Assembly (NCBI GenBank): GCA_005281725.1
Contig: SSBO01000012.1
Span: 2,958,194-3,022,193, forward strand
DNA length: 64,000 nt
Direction of reading: 5' to 3'
Source of the DNA: Wuchereria bancrofti
Lineage: Eukaryota > Nematoda > Chromadorea > Rhabditida > Onchocercidae
Both the position numbers and the translations under genes were made by a program. A model generated the notes under the pieces. It was not told the origin of the DNA. It did no database searches and was given only the letters and a program-made list of their open reading frames with translations. Positions within the stretch are counted from its first letter, which is position 1. Each line of letters starts with the position of its first letter. This document shows, piece after piece, positions 40,470 through 52,185 of the stretch.

Positions 40470-41858
40470 CTTTTACAAAAGACAAAAGATGTTTTCCATT
40501 TTTCAATTTTATATCTCAAGTGAGAAATTATTTATCCAACATACATCTTCCAGATGTACTTATGCTTATTATGTGCATTGTCTGGAATGTTACAGCCTGT
40601 TAGAAGAATATGTTGTTAATTACTCTCAATTTTATTGTTGAAATGTCCCAGTCTGACAGTGGTGCTTGAATTCGATTATTAACATTAGTTGTATGAAAAG
40701 TATGATTATGTCACGAAAAGTAAATTGGATATAAACTGTCTTCATTCAATTCGGAATTTCCAATCGACTTTTGGATTTCCAACAGCAGTTTTCTTTATTG
40801 TAGTGTGGATTCCATTTATTTATTTCTTCTTCAGTTATTCGCTCTGACTGCGCTTACCTAATCAATCAATACCTTCATTGCTAATTTGCAATCATTAACC
40901 ATGGTATTTGTCTTCTTGCTGTAAATTTATGAATTTAAGAGTTCATGCAATAGTCCTTATTAATTTTAACACTGACTAAAACGACTCGCATCTATAAGTT
41001 TAAGACTTTTTTTTATAATTTTCTTTGTTGCCTTTACGATAAGGATTTCATTTTCTTCATTTGCAAAGTCTCCATCGAAGTTATATTCCTATTATGGCCA
41101 GTTGGTTTCCTCCTTTTTGAGCAACGATGGTCCTTTCCACTATATTTCATAGTTTGGGAACGGTCCTGGATCCAGTGTAATACACACTTCGAGTCTGACC
41201 ATAAAGTTACTGGTGTATTTTCGAGACCTAACTGATTTATTACAAAATAGACTGCTCGTACTTCAATAAGTATTGCTAATAACTCCAGTCAGAATATACT
41301 GATACCTTTAATTAGTGCTATTCGGGATTAAGTAAATATCAAGGACGTTTTAATTCCTTGGCTACACGTGTATATAGCCGCAGTTGTATCTGTGATGACA
41401 TGGAGTTGCGTTTGTTCTGAGTAGTGTGTCACGAATTGTGGTGGTAGCTCCTTTATATTTGTTGACGATTCGTTTTATCAGAGATTCCCACGTTTCTTCT
41501 TTACTTATAGATTGATCCTAAGCATTATTCTTTTTTCATAAAATTTGAAGAAATAATTTGAATTATATGATAGTCGGAACGAGGAATCCCATTGGGTCGT
41601 ATTGAGACGCTATGAATTGTAAAATTGTTCTTTTGTTAGATTCCTTTCATTCCAAGGTTTTAAGATGACTTGGATGACATCCTTTTTGGGATTCCTATTA
41701 ACACCAAGAATTTTTTTTAAATCGGTTTACTTCTGCTCAATTCTACTTGGGAATAATTTTGCTCATTATCATTTGAAAGAAATTCCCTTACCTTCATTAA
41801 GGCTTTTCTTTATAATTTTTGAGTGCTTCTTGAGTTTCTTTAGTTAGTAATAACATTA

Positions 41859-42077
41859 TCAACATAGAGATTCTTCCAGATTCCCAAAACAATTTTGCTT
41901 CCATAAGTTCCTAGATGATAGTTGAAAGTTGTCTGATAGTAAAAAGAGAGATGATATCACCTCGAATGGAACTCTTCGAAAACAATAGTATACTATATTG
42001 TCCTTGGTCACTTGTTTTTGGATATCCCTTAACCGAGTGTAGTAATTTCGCTCTGATAGAAATAATACCAGTTGCAT
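41859..42077 (-). pseudogene. Reverse transcriptase fragment of the BEL/Pao element
   Basis: The minus-strand frame reads YYCFRRVPFEVISSLFLLS, which matches the BEL/Pao reverse transcriptase motif around R-VPFGV-SSPF-LA, with changed residues at conserved positions. Flanking pol sequence is scattered over other frames with stops. This places the element in the Pao clade rather than Gypsy or Copia. Confidence 0.7.
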
Positions 42078-43587
42078 TCCATCATTCTGAATCGAAACAA
42101 CAATGCACCACCTGCTAAATCATTGAATGTAATAGACCGTGGTATAGAACATCGTCCAAACTTCTCATTTCTTTGAGGTGGGCAGAAACATCATAAACGA
42201 TTCTTAATTTTATTGTCCATTTGGTGCTGTATAACGCCAACCTGAATCATTTGCGATTGTCTAAGGTTACTTCTTCAATGATATTGGATTTCACTTGTTC
42301 TTGAACTATTTTATTACATCGATTAAGTAGCAGTTTGTCGGTTTGAAGTTGTTAATGTTTTCAATCTCTCAAGACAAAAACCATAATTATATTTATTTAG
42401 GTTAACATTTGAATCTTTCCTAGATTAAGATACTTGATATTTTCCACTTTGTTTAGTAATAATTCCTTTGAAATGCTTCAGCGCCTGTTCGTCATTATGA
42501 GTATTGGGTTGTTCCTGAATGCCTATGAGTTCTAATTTCCCGAATTGGTTTATTTCTGAACAGACGTGATATCAGATTTGATTTGGTCTTTGTCATAATT
42601 AGGTGTATCCATTTCCAGTTATTATAAAACCAACCTTTGTGGGCATTGCATAGAATGCTGATACCATATTGTAGATTTGGTTTGGCGACATGAAATTAAA
42701 AAACTAGTTAGGCCAATAAATATATCGAGCCTTTTCCAATATCCTCTTTCCTTGTCTAGCAATTCTTGAGATATCATACGTGGCAAATCATGGTGGCTCT
42801 ATTTAATTACTTGTAATTTTTCTGTTAGGTAATCTAACACGTAAGCATTAATAGGAATACTTTTAGATTCCAAAGTTCTTACTCTTTTTTCCACTTTTGT
42901 ATTTTGTTATCAAATGGGAAGAATTTGAAATCAAGATTTTCTTTACTGGAACCTACTAATTCCTTATATTTGAGAGGATACAATGTCGTACTATGAGGAA
43001 CTCTATGGTGGGAACAAGAAAGTTTCCCTTTTTTGCAATCACTTATTGCAGTTCTTTCGAAAACATTTGAAACATGTGACAATTCCCCTCAAACGTTCCA
43101 TACGGAGCTTGAGTGTGGGATAAATGTTACATTCATTATTTGAATGGTCCTTGTTGCTGTTAGTTTTTCCCTTCAGATGAATTTCCTTTAATTCTGGGAT
43201 TTCAATTTGGATGATTTGATTGGTGAAGAATTCCAGAAAAAAATTTCATCCTTAACATTATGTTTGATTAGTTTCTTCTATGAATCGACCATCTTGTTAA
43301 TTCCGACTTTAATTGGTACACCTTGTCCAAATCCAAGCCAGTAGTGTATTTTCAATTGCAATTTCAATACTTTGATGCTTTAACTTCTCACCGATGGCTT
43401 CCAGTTATCGAAATAATCTTTCCATTGCTTCAGTAATTGCTTTCCAGTCACGATCATTTCTTGTGATGGAATACAATTCATTGTAAATTGATTCTTTATA
43501 ATGAAAGGTTTACTATACTTCTTTGCAAATAATTATCTTATGACTTCGTAGTAATACTTTAAGACAAAACATCAGATAGTTTAGTTT

Positions 43588-43625
43588 CTGAATATTTGGG
43601 GATGTTTTGATTCCCAAATATTCAG
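43588..43625. repeat. Perfect 13-bp hairpin inside the retrotransposon
   Basis: CTGAATATTTGGG (43588-43600) and CCCAAATATTCAG (43613-43625) are exact reverse complements with a 12-base loop. Exact pairing stands out in an otherwise decayed element. It could be a small later insertion or chance. Confidence 0.7.
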
Positions 43626-44067
43626 TGCAGCAGCTCATGATGCTATTAGTGATAGGTTTATTGTTACGTTATTGATGGAGACCACTTTTCCATTTGAGAT
43701 TGACTGCCCGGTATCTTCTTTACTTAATCATTGGTGTACTACTTCATAATCCTCCCTATATTTTCATTTTCAAAGTAATGATAGCTTCTCTTGTATTAGC
43801 TATTAAATTCTTTTGCATTAGCTAACAATAGTTTAATTTCTGAATGTCTGGGATCTTGCATTAGCTATTAAATTTAAGTTCGAGCGTAGCAGCATAACAA
43901 TCAAGACGTCCAATAATTTTTTTAATGATTCGCAATTTGATTTTGCATTACTGTTTAAGTTCTGTTGGAAGCGTTCGATCCAGTGAAGTTGCATTGAGTT
44001 TGTTTACTTACTCAAAAGTTTTCGGGTCTTTTTAGTATTTCGGCTCCTTTCATCAAAACCAAATAAT

Positions 44068-44654
44068 TGTCGTCGTCTGATTCGAGTAGATTGTAGCTTC
44101 GAATAGTTATTGCTTTGCAGAAAAGACGACATTTAACCAATCTTTATTTCACTGATGTAAAAATTATCATTGACCATAGTTATAGAACAATATTAGAAAG
44201 TTTAAGGAAGTAGTTGTAGGAGAGCAGTGAATGACAGATTGTTGTCTAGAGAACTTAACCTCGATAAAGGATATCATTCCTTGTATAGTAAGCATTAACT
44301 CATAACAAAACGCATTATTTGAAATATCTAAGAGGAGGTCAGCTGAACTATGCCAAATTCGAGTATAATTTACAGTTAGTAAGGGACCGACAAACAAAAG
44401 AGGTCAACTAAATGAGGAACTGATCCAGCACGTGTTCTTTGTTAATAAACAATGTAAGTAAGTAACAAGGTAAATAAGCTCAGCTACATGGATGATCAAT
44501 ATTGGATAAATGATTTCTTATGTGACATTGGAACATTTGTCTAAGGAATGTTCAGACAAGACAGTCTTTAATTCTAAGATTTAATCCTTAAATTCTTTAA
44601 TTCTAAGGAGTAATTTTATTTATACATATTATAATTGGTTTTTCCACCATCACA
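44068..44654 (-). repeat. 5' LTR of the BEL/Pao element
   Basis: Right-hand copy of the LTR. It shares its start (TGTCGT on the plus strand) and long internal blocks with 38959-39519. It carries an extra segment near 44455-44510 and a small tandem duplication of a TTTAATTCTAAG motif near 44567-44605. Divergence between the two LTRs is large enough to mark an ancient insertion. Confidence 0.85.
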
Positions 44655-45200
44655 GATGTAAATTCACATTCAAAATTTACAATCATTAACTTGCTTTCAT
44701 GAAGGTGTATCCACAATTCTAGAACTATTCTGTTTTTGGGACTTATTTCTGATTCTGTTTGATTCTACAAGTCTTCTTATTATCAAACTAAATTTTTGTT
44801 TTTTATATGTAGTCATTTGCTATATTTACGTGCTTGTAAATTTTATATTCCATGCTAAAATTGTATTGTACAGAGTTGCAGAATAGGCTGGAATAAGAAA
44901 AAAAGAAGTATGATTTGCTACAAATTTTTCATCAAACAATTTTAGGAAGGAGAAGGATGTTCGAACAAAATGATAGCGACAAAACTTTTCATCTCTTTCG
45001 TAGCTTTTGTCACAGCATCGTACGTGATAAGCCATTAATTCCGCTTAACTGCTACTTGTTTATTGCTGTTCTTCGATTCTATTTTCTCAGTCCACTCCTT
45101 TTTTTAAATGTTAATGCTTGTATCTTTTATATAGTTTTTCGAATCGTGAAGAGCCCATTACGTTTGAGTGACACATTTCTCCTCACAGTGTTCTACTCAC
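44655..45200. other. Region right of the retrotransposon with possible decayed exons
   Basis: Minus-strand open stretch 45035-44826 contains a Cys-rich block (CCDKSYERDEKFC) and an intron-like TTCTTATTCCAG near 44892. It could be the 3' part of the membrane-protein gene described at 45201-45739. Exon phases do not connect cleanly, so I do not call exons here. Confidence 0.25.
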
Positions 45201-45739
45201 ATCACATAATGTTGTAAAAGTTGAGCGAATTAGGATAAGTTTTGCTTCATCTATCATGTTTAATTAACCTCTTACCAACTCACTATCACTTTTTCAATTA
45301 GCTCGAGGACTTTGAAGGGGAGGTGCTTTCACATACAGTAAGACGTAGAAAATGCCTTCAAACAGTTCGAGTCCCGGAACAGACCTTTAATTGACCTATC
45401 GTCAACGAAAATGCATTGATTATCGTGATTGTGATTAATAATATGCTTGATTTTCTTCCTCACCATCCCTAAGCAAGGTGATCTAATATACGACATTTTA
45501 AAGCCAGTGTTGAGTGAATGGATGGCATATACTGGAAATCCACGATAATACATTTTAGAAGACAACATTGCGCTAGCATTTGGTAGATTAAAATTGATTC
45601 TCAAACTATTTCTCGAACTATTAAACTCAGTCACTATACGAAGACACCCAAAGACAACTGAAAAGGCAACGAAGTTCAAAATTATCCTTCTTAGGGTTAT
45701 TTTGAAGTTAAGTAAATTACATAATCTCCATTTTTCCAT
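45201..45739 (-). CDS. Candidate type II membrane protein gene, incomplete or decayed
   Basis: A 136-codon minus-strand frame opens with ATG at 45739. After a basic start (MEKWRLCNLLNFKITLRR) it has a single transmembrane segment (IILNFVAFSVVFGCLRIV), then a lumenal-type region with MSYIRSPCLGMVRKKIKHII. The frame ends at 45329. A splice from AAAG|GTCTG (exon end 45385) to TTAG-like acceptor ATAG|AT (exon 45250-45201) joins in phase and adds KLILIRSTFTTLCD before a GTGAGT donor. Further exons near 45.0-44.8 kb can be imagined but phases do not fit, so the gene may be broken. The layout weakly recalls nematode Golgi sulfotransferases (an IRDP-like block), but I do not claim that function. Confidence 0.35.
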
Positions 45740-45977
45740 TTTTAAGATATCAATGACTAATGCTTCAAAACTTTAAGTGATATAGTCAACTTAAAAACTT
45801 CGCTAATAGAATCATTTCTAAATTTATACTAACAACCCATTTTGGAATGTGAATACAATCCAACGATCATTTTATCTCAGCCTTTATCGCGACCAAATAA
45901 AATGTCAAGGGAAAAAGGAAAGTAGAATTATTACAGTTATATTCGAATAGCAGAAGTGACTTGTAAAAAGAGATGAA

Positions 45978-46400
45978 ATTTGTTCTCTTTTTATTTGCTG
46001 CAGTAAGAGATGCTCCATTGTTATTCTTCTGAGGGAATATTTATCGATGATGACTGCACCATAACAAGATTATCTCAAGTAGAATCGAAGCAAGCGGCGA
46101 ATTTCACTAACTCTGGCTGGTCAGATAACAGTCTTTCGTTATCAACGTTTCCTTCCCAATGACCTCCGCATAATAAGATAATATGCAGGAAAAACAACTA
46201 TCAAAACTAATTTCTGATTCATTCTGAAAACGATTTACACCGACTGCAAATGACGAAGTGCGCTGACAACGGTATATAAAACGATGCGACGTTTTACGAA
46301 CCAGTCGTGTGCAATCATATACAAGCGTTCAATATTCAAAAGAAAAAAAAGAAAATGACTGAAAAAATCAAATTAGGGGCGAGAAGTGAATGAGCAGAAA
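45978..46400. repeat. Left arm of a 423-bp inverted repeat
   Basis: The arm is the reverse complement of 47254-47676. By direct reading I found no mismatch over 423 bases. It starts ATTTGTTCTC and ends GAGCAGAAA at its inner edge. It contains a TATA box facing inward (46273-46280) and, 75 bases further, an ATG in a good nematode context (AAAATG) that opens a 12-codon frame (46355-46393). No target-site duplication borders the arms. Confidence 0.9.
46273..46280 (+). promoter_or_regulatory. TATA box in the left arm, facing right
   Basis: TATATAAA is followed by a GC-richer stretch (ACGATGCGACG) and an ATG 75 bases downstream. The spacing fits a Pol II core promoter that would transcribe into the 853-bp spacer. 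Inferred from sequence only. Confidence 0.4.
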
Positions 46401-47253
46401 CTACGAAGCATTAATGGATTGTCCCCCACGATGTAAAAGCTGTAAAAGAGATAAAAATCTTTATCGCTATTATTTTATGTCAACTTCCTTTTCCTTGTTG
46501 AAATTGTTCAAAAAAAAAAGAAAAATTCCTCATCAAAGGATGCTTGTTCCTTCGTTTTGATAAATATGTTCGTTGATATCTTTCTCCGTGGTACATCGCT
46601 CACTCTTCTATAGAATGGTTTTCCTGTTTCGTTTTTTTTTTTCACTCTCTGAAGTTCGCTTTTGCGATCCTGCATACGGGTCCGAGGAATTTGACGATTG
46701 TCATATAGATCAAAGATAACTTTCGTTTTTTCCAGTTTTTTTAAATCAAACGAAGACAAAATTGTTGCAACATACTATTCTATGTTATTTCAGTATGATT
46801 ATATTGAATAGGATTTAGAAATTTGTAATACTTTTACGCCATCTGAACCGCTAATTACTACTAATTACCACTGCAATAATGTGTGCATGAATTCGATGAT
46901 GACTTGCACTAACTAACAAAAGATTATCTACAACAATATTTGATAAAAACACTAGTGACACCGATACATGACCGAAGTCTTTTTGTTCAACAACAAAAAT
47001 ATTCATTATAAATATGAACTGCAATTTATAAAACATTCTTTTCGTGAGAAATACCTCACCAAACAGAATATCATTGAATTCTATTCATTCAATAATGCTT
47101 TCTTACGGAAAAACGTGAATAATTGTAAAGTTTTAGAACATAAAGCAAGGATTGATCATTCAATTTATTATTATTATTGTTATTATTATTATTACTATTA
47201 TTATTATTAATTATTATTATTATTACTATTATTATTTATTATTATTATTATTA
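46401..47253. other. Spacer between the inverted-repeat arms
   Basis: 853 bases of unique sequence ending in a trinucleotide repeat. A minus-strand open stretch (46759-46508, start codon TTG) is strongly basic and charged (FDLYDNRQIPRTRMQDRKS, RRVSDVPRRK). A second minus-strand stretch, 47036-46851, follows an ATTGCAG acceptor. Neither is recognised. Both would be in the sense direction of the right-arm promoter, so they may be exons of a small unknown gene. Confidence 0.3.
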
Positions 47254-47256
47254 TTT
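47165..47256. repeat. (ATT)n microsatellite
   Basis: About 90 bases of TTA/ATT triplets with a few single-base changes. It abuts the inner end of the right arm of the inverted repeat and has no counterpart beside the left arm. The tract is likely to vary in length. Confidence 0.9.
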
Positions 47257-47676
47257 CTGCTCATTCACTTCTCGCCCCTAATTTGATTTTTTCAGTCATT
47301 TTCTTTTTTTTCTTTTGAATATTGAACGCTTGTATATGATTGCACACGACTGGTTCGTAAAACGTCGCATCGTTTTATATACCGTTGTCAGCGCACTTCG
47401 TCATTTGCAGTCGGTGTAAATCGTTTTCAGAATGAATCAGAAATTAGTTTTGATAGTTGTTTTTCCTGCATATTATCTTATTATGCGGAGGTCATTGGGA
47501 AGGAAACGTTGATAACGAAAGACTGTTATCTGACCAGCCAGAGTTAGTGAAATTCGCCGCTTGCTTCGATTCTACTTGAGATAATCTTGTTATGGTGCAG
47601 TCATCATCGATAAATATTCCCTCAGAAGAATAACAATGGAGCATCTCTTACTGCAGCAAATAAAAAGAGAACAAAT
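47254..47676. repeat. Right arm of the 423-bp inverted repeat
   Basis: Exact reverse complement of 45978-46400 as far as I can read, with identical length. Its outer end lies 80 bases before the start codon of the lipase maturation factor gene. Its promoter-like elements point away from that gene, to the left, and its copy of the 12-codon frame is at 47299-47261 on the minus strand. Confidence 0.9.
47374..47381 (-). promoter_or_regulatory. TATA box in the right arm, facing left
   Basis: Mirror image of the TATATAAA at 46273-46280. Together the two would drive convergent transcription across the spacer. Transcripts that cross both arms could fold back into a long double-stranded RNA. Confidence 0.4.
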
Positions 47677-47718
47677 ACGTCATAATATCATTGTACGGTC
47701 TGAGCCTTTTATTTATTT

Positions 47719-47735
47719 TCATGTTCCTATTTTAG
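47719..47735 (+). promoter_or_regulatory. Spliced-leader acceptor of the LMF-like gene
   Basis: TTCATGTTCCTATTTTAG ends at 47735, 21 bases before the ATG at 47757. There is no coding exon between it and the inverted repeat, so trans-splicing is the simplest reading. Confidence 0.6.
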
Positions 47736-47756
47736 GTGTAAGTTCAAAATCCGGAA

Positions 47757-50700
47757 ATGAAGAGTAAAGTAGTGAAGGATATCATACTGATTGGTCATTC
47801 ATTCATTTATTTGGCTGCATTGGCTTCTCTCTATTGGCAGATACCAGGTATAAGTTTGTGCAGCTTCTTGAGGATAATTTCTGTACTCTAATTCGTCGCT
47901 TTTTTCAAAAGTTGTTGAGGAACTTTTGACTTCTTTTTTTTGTTCATCTCCCACGAAAGAAAAGTTACTTCATTTTATTTTTTGAAGCTTCCCTCTAAGT
48001 TGTAAATTTGTAAAATTTTCCAGGGCTTTATGGAGAGAAAGGACTGATTCCAGTAGCATCGAAACTTTCTTGTGGTGGGTTTTTATTTAGGTTGCAAATT
48101 TTCTTTGGAGGAAAGTTTAGCTTTCGGAACTTTTATTCTGGGTTGTCTTCCAAAATTCGTTGTAACTCTTTTATTACTGTATGTTGTATAGCATGAAAAT
48201 AAGTTAAGAGCAGATAAAGAGATCAGATCTATTCATTAATCTAATTATATTCTCTTCAATTATCACCTTCAGAAGCATGTTTTCCTTCTTGTTTCCATTA
48301 ATTAGTCCTAGAAATCTGGTGACACTAATTGCTTCTCCTCTTTTTTTCTTAAAAATATTACTTTGTATACAAGATCATTCTCTCATAATGATTTTGCTAC
48401 AAGACGACTGCATTTTTTTTTTACATTCTCAAAGATCTACTAACACAGTACAGGCCGTCGCCTCTCAACTTCAACATAATACTAATTAGAATTATATTAG
48501 CACTAGCTGGAGCCTTGACGTAAACTCTTACCAACCAAACATGATGAAAATGAACCGGAAACTCAACCAAAAAACATAAGCTTAACAAAAATACAAATCC
48601 ATAAGAACAAAAAATTCTTTCATCCTTGTATATCGTTAAAGTGCACTGTTGTTCTCTTAAGCTGCGTTCTTTGTGGTTCTGGATTAATACCTGGAAGAAC
48701 TGAATCTTCACCTAAGCTAAATCAAGTTCAAATGAGCGCAAGAAAGAGAATATGAAAGCAATATATGCTTTTCAGACAAATCATCATGTCAGTCATATCG
48801 AAATGGTGTGAATATTTTGCCAATTGTGATAAATTTCTTCTGCATAGCACCATCCTATGCTTTACAAATTGTTGTTCTGTTCGGAATAGCGGTTGCTTCC
48901 CTCTCCATAATGTTCGAGTTAGCGCGTAATACCATCACATATCTTCTTTTATTTGTCGTTTATTCTACTGTAGTTCAGGTTAATATTTAACTTACATTAA
49001 AGAAGTGCCAATGTATTACTTTCATAAAAGATTTGTCTATAGTTAAGAATTACGCATGTCAGCTTTTGGACTTTATAGTACTCATTTCATTTGGACTTTA
49101 TAGTACTTAAGTCGCATCAGCTGAACAATTCATCGCTGAACAATCAAAATTCTATCTGGATTCTACAGGTTGGCGATGTATTTCTTCAATTCCAATGGGA
49201 CAGTCTTCTTATTGAGTCTGGAGCAATATGTATTCTCATAGCATCGTTACCTTTCGTAGGACCTTCACCAGCAGATAACATTTCGTTGTACCTGATGCGC
49301 TGGTTGCTGTTTCGGCTTATGTATGCATCAGGTGTCGTAAAACTCACTAGCCATTGTCCTCTTTGGTGGAATCTCGCAGGTATTTTTCGTGAAAACCTGA
49401 GCATGCTTTTTGTTCAAGTGGAAACAAGTGCGAGAAATAATTCAGATATTTATAGCATTGGACGTACATTTCGAATGTCAATGTGTGCCCACATGGATTT
49501 CTTACTATGTTCATATGGCCCCAAAATGGTTCAAGCATTTGTCAACTGCTCTCACACTCTATATTGAAATTATTTTACCTCCTTTGTTTTTATTACCATT
49601 CAAATATGCACGATATTTTTCATTCGGTCCTCAGGTTTGCTTAGAAAATTTTTCTGCCATTTTTTAATTTCCATCAAAAATTTCTTTACTTTAAAGATCT
49701 TACTTATGGGTTTGATTATGGCAACGGGTAACTACAACTTCTTCAACCTTCTTATATCAGTCGAATGTGTGGCAATATTGGTAGATTCGGACGAATTCAA
49801 ATTTTGTAAGTATTTGGTTTCCATACTGTTTCGATGCAAAGCTGATAATGAACACTAATAATCGCGAATTGGTATAATTTTCGACATTATTAATAGCTTT
49901 TAAAATGTGTCTCCAAATTTGAATGTCATAACTAGGTCGTTCGAATCACTGATATGAATAAACTGGTTTGAACGAGTAAAAGAAAATGTCACTTTGTTTA
50001 CTAATTATTTTTGTTTTTCAATTATTGTTTTCTATTTGGTTGTAAAGCTCAGTTTTTAGCTACGAAGGGCATATACCCACGATTTCAACGTTCGTTCACA
50101 CATTTGGGAACAATAATGTCAGCTGTTTTGATAGCATCAACTTTATATTTTTTCGTCTACTATTTTAATATTGATATTGATGGTTTTAAAATAACATCTT
50201 CAATTGGCGAGTCTTTGTTTTTTATTTTTTGTATAAAATTGATGAATTTCATCAAGTTATAGTTGACTCTGCAGTTGCAGTAATATAAACTCTCTAGCTA
50301 AAGTTACTGAAAATTTAGAGCTTTTCAGGATTCACTATGCAACAGTTTGACGAATTTGTTGAAGAGTCGACTGTTTGGTTATTACGCATTGGAGTTACTG
50401 GCTTCATTGCTGAAGTTATTGCCGCAATACTGAGGTAGATTATCTTGAATTCTGTTGTCAAGCATTATATAAACTGATAATCTTTTCTAAATTTTCTGAA
50501 ATTCAGGTACTTCACTGAAATTCATGAATCAAAGTTACGTTCATTACTCCATCTGGTTTATGTAATCATCATTGCGAGTTTCTTCTTTTCAATCAGTACC
50601 GTACGTTCTACGTTTCAATCATTTTATTGGGATATACATTGAAAACTCGTCAAAAATTTTGTCATCTCTACATTTTGAGGTTTCAAAAGCAATTGTGATT

Positions 50701-52185
50701 TTTCCTCAGACATACAAGGTTCCATGTGTTACTATTTGTTATTATTTTTAGCATTAGTAGTTTCATAATATGGTTGTTTCATTATTTCAATACCTATAGA
50801 TTTAGGTATCATTTGTTGTTATAAGTAAAAGAGGACAAGCACAAATTCCTACTGTTGTAAAGTATATGCATCATTATTCGGAGTTTTACGAATTGACTCA
50901 TTCATACGGATTATTTAGAAAGTGAGCTGCCTTTCTCAGTTAATTTTAATCAACAAAAGCATTTTATATCATTTTTCGTCTAGTTATGAGAAGACTTTAA
51001 ATGAAGTGGAATTGTAGGATGACCGGTTTATACGGTCGACCGGAAATAATCTTAGAAGGTTCTTATGAACTGAATGGCCCTTGGACTATGTTTGATTTCT
51101 ATTCAAAGCCTGGAAAACTCAATGAAAGACCACGATTCGTATGTGAGAGATTATATATGATTTTTTAGTAATGTAGTTCTTTGCTCTTGAGGTCAGGTAT
51201 TGCTTTCTGTTTGAATTGAAAAAAGGCTGTTCTAAAAGCCTGATATTGAACATTGATTTCGCTGTGAAAACTTTCAAATATGACCTTAATTATGAATTAT
51301 TACAGCTCACAATTTGCGTAACAAACAGATGACAGTTTTCTTTTATAGTGCCGCATCAACCACGTTTGGACTGGCAAATGTGGTTTGCTGCTTTAGGGAC
51401 GTATCATAATAACGCATTCTTTCTTTCTCTTACTTATCATTTGTTACGAAATAATTCAGAAGGTTAAATATTTTTTTAATTGGAAAAAACACAATCGAGT
51501 GTAGAGTACAAATTAAAATTAAAGTTGATGGTTGTAGTTTTATATACAGTTTTCTGGTCTATCATATTTCCTTGTACTTCGTTAAATATTATGAATTGCG
51601 ATTTTACGAGGAATAAAAAGTTTTTCAGTTACTTACCTCATGAAAAAGTATCCGTTTGAAGAGAAGCTCCCAAAATTTATCCGAGCAGATCTTTACCTTT
51701 ATCATTATACCACTATCAATTTGAAGTAAGTTATATTTTATTGATGTTTTCATGCGAAGTTCTCTTCGAATGTTTCATAATAATTTTGCCACAGGAATAA
51801 GTGGCCTAAAGACTATTGGCGACGTGATTTCCAGCAAGAATACATGCCATCTGTTACTCGTGAAGATGCAAAATTATCCGACTATTTGTACCAAAATGGT
51901 TTCGTCCTTAAAGTAATTCCTCACGCATTTTTTTACGCTGTCTGTTTCAGGTGATAAGTTTTGTTTGAAACAAGTTGGTATATTTTTTGCGTTGCAACTT
52001 TATTTCAGAAACAGTTTACATTAATGAACCAGGATCTTAACCTGGAAAACAAATTGCGAACTCTGCATGACCTTGTACGAACATTGAACCCGACCACATT
52101 TGTTGATTCAGTTATTCTGGCCCATGCAGTTTTATTTGTAGCGTATACCAAGTTCAGAAAAGTTACGGTTATTACCATGCAGTGA
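47757..52185 (+). CDS. Lipase maturation factor-like ER membrane protein
   Basis: Multi-pass ER protein of the LMF1/LMF2 family. LMF1 is needed for folding and assembly of lipoprotein lipase and related dimeric lipases and more generally of disulfide-rich secreted proteins. Exons: 47757-47847, 48024-48074, 48776-48978, 49169-49379, 49456-49634, 49697-49805, 50048-50182, 50329-50434, 50507-50600, 50806-50921, 51018-51142, 51349-51462, 51629-51725, 51795-51912, 52009-52185. Total 1926 nt, 641 residues. Hallmarks: [10 protein letters not shown] near 31-40, [16 protein letters not shown] (118-133), PLWWNLA (about 180-186), [10 protein letters not shown] (255-264), [17 protein letters not shown], and [16 protein letters not shown] (about 475-490), the conserved core of the C-terminal LMF domain. 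The N-terminal half is strongly hydrophobic with several transmembrane helices. Exon 11 could end at 51138, but only 51142 keeps phase with exon 12. LMF1 and LMF2 cannot be separated by eye. Confidence 0.92.

Larger units (their letters stand above)
38959..44654 (-). mobile_element. Decayed BEL/Pao LTR retrotransposon
   Basis: Two direct repeats of about 560-590 bp flank 4.5 kb that holds broken pieces of a BEL/Pao polyprotein on the minus strand. In minus orientation the order from the 5' LTR (44654-44068) is a Cys/His-bearing fragment near 43.0 kb, reverse transcriptase near 42.0 kb, integrase at 40.5-39.9 kb and the 3' LTR (39519-38959). This is the normal gag-RT-integrase order. Stops and frame breaks are frequent and the LTRs differ by many substitutions and indels, so the copy is old and cannot be active. 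LTR ends are TG...CA. No clear target-site duplication remains (TAGAC on the left, GATGT on the right). The element lies 250 bases past the glucosidase stop codon. Confidence 0.85.

Noticed and set aside
49069..49107. Tandem 15-base repeat GGACTTTATAGTACT in the LMF-like intron 3
   Set aside because: Two copies only, nine bases apart, with no structure around them. A simple local duplication of no evident meaning.
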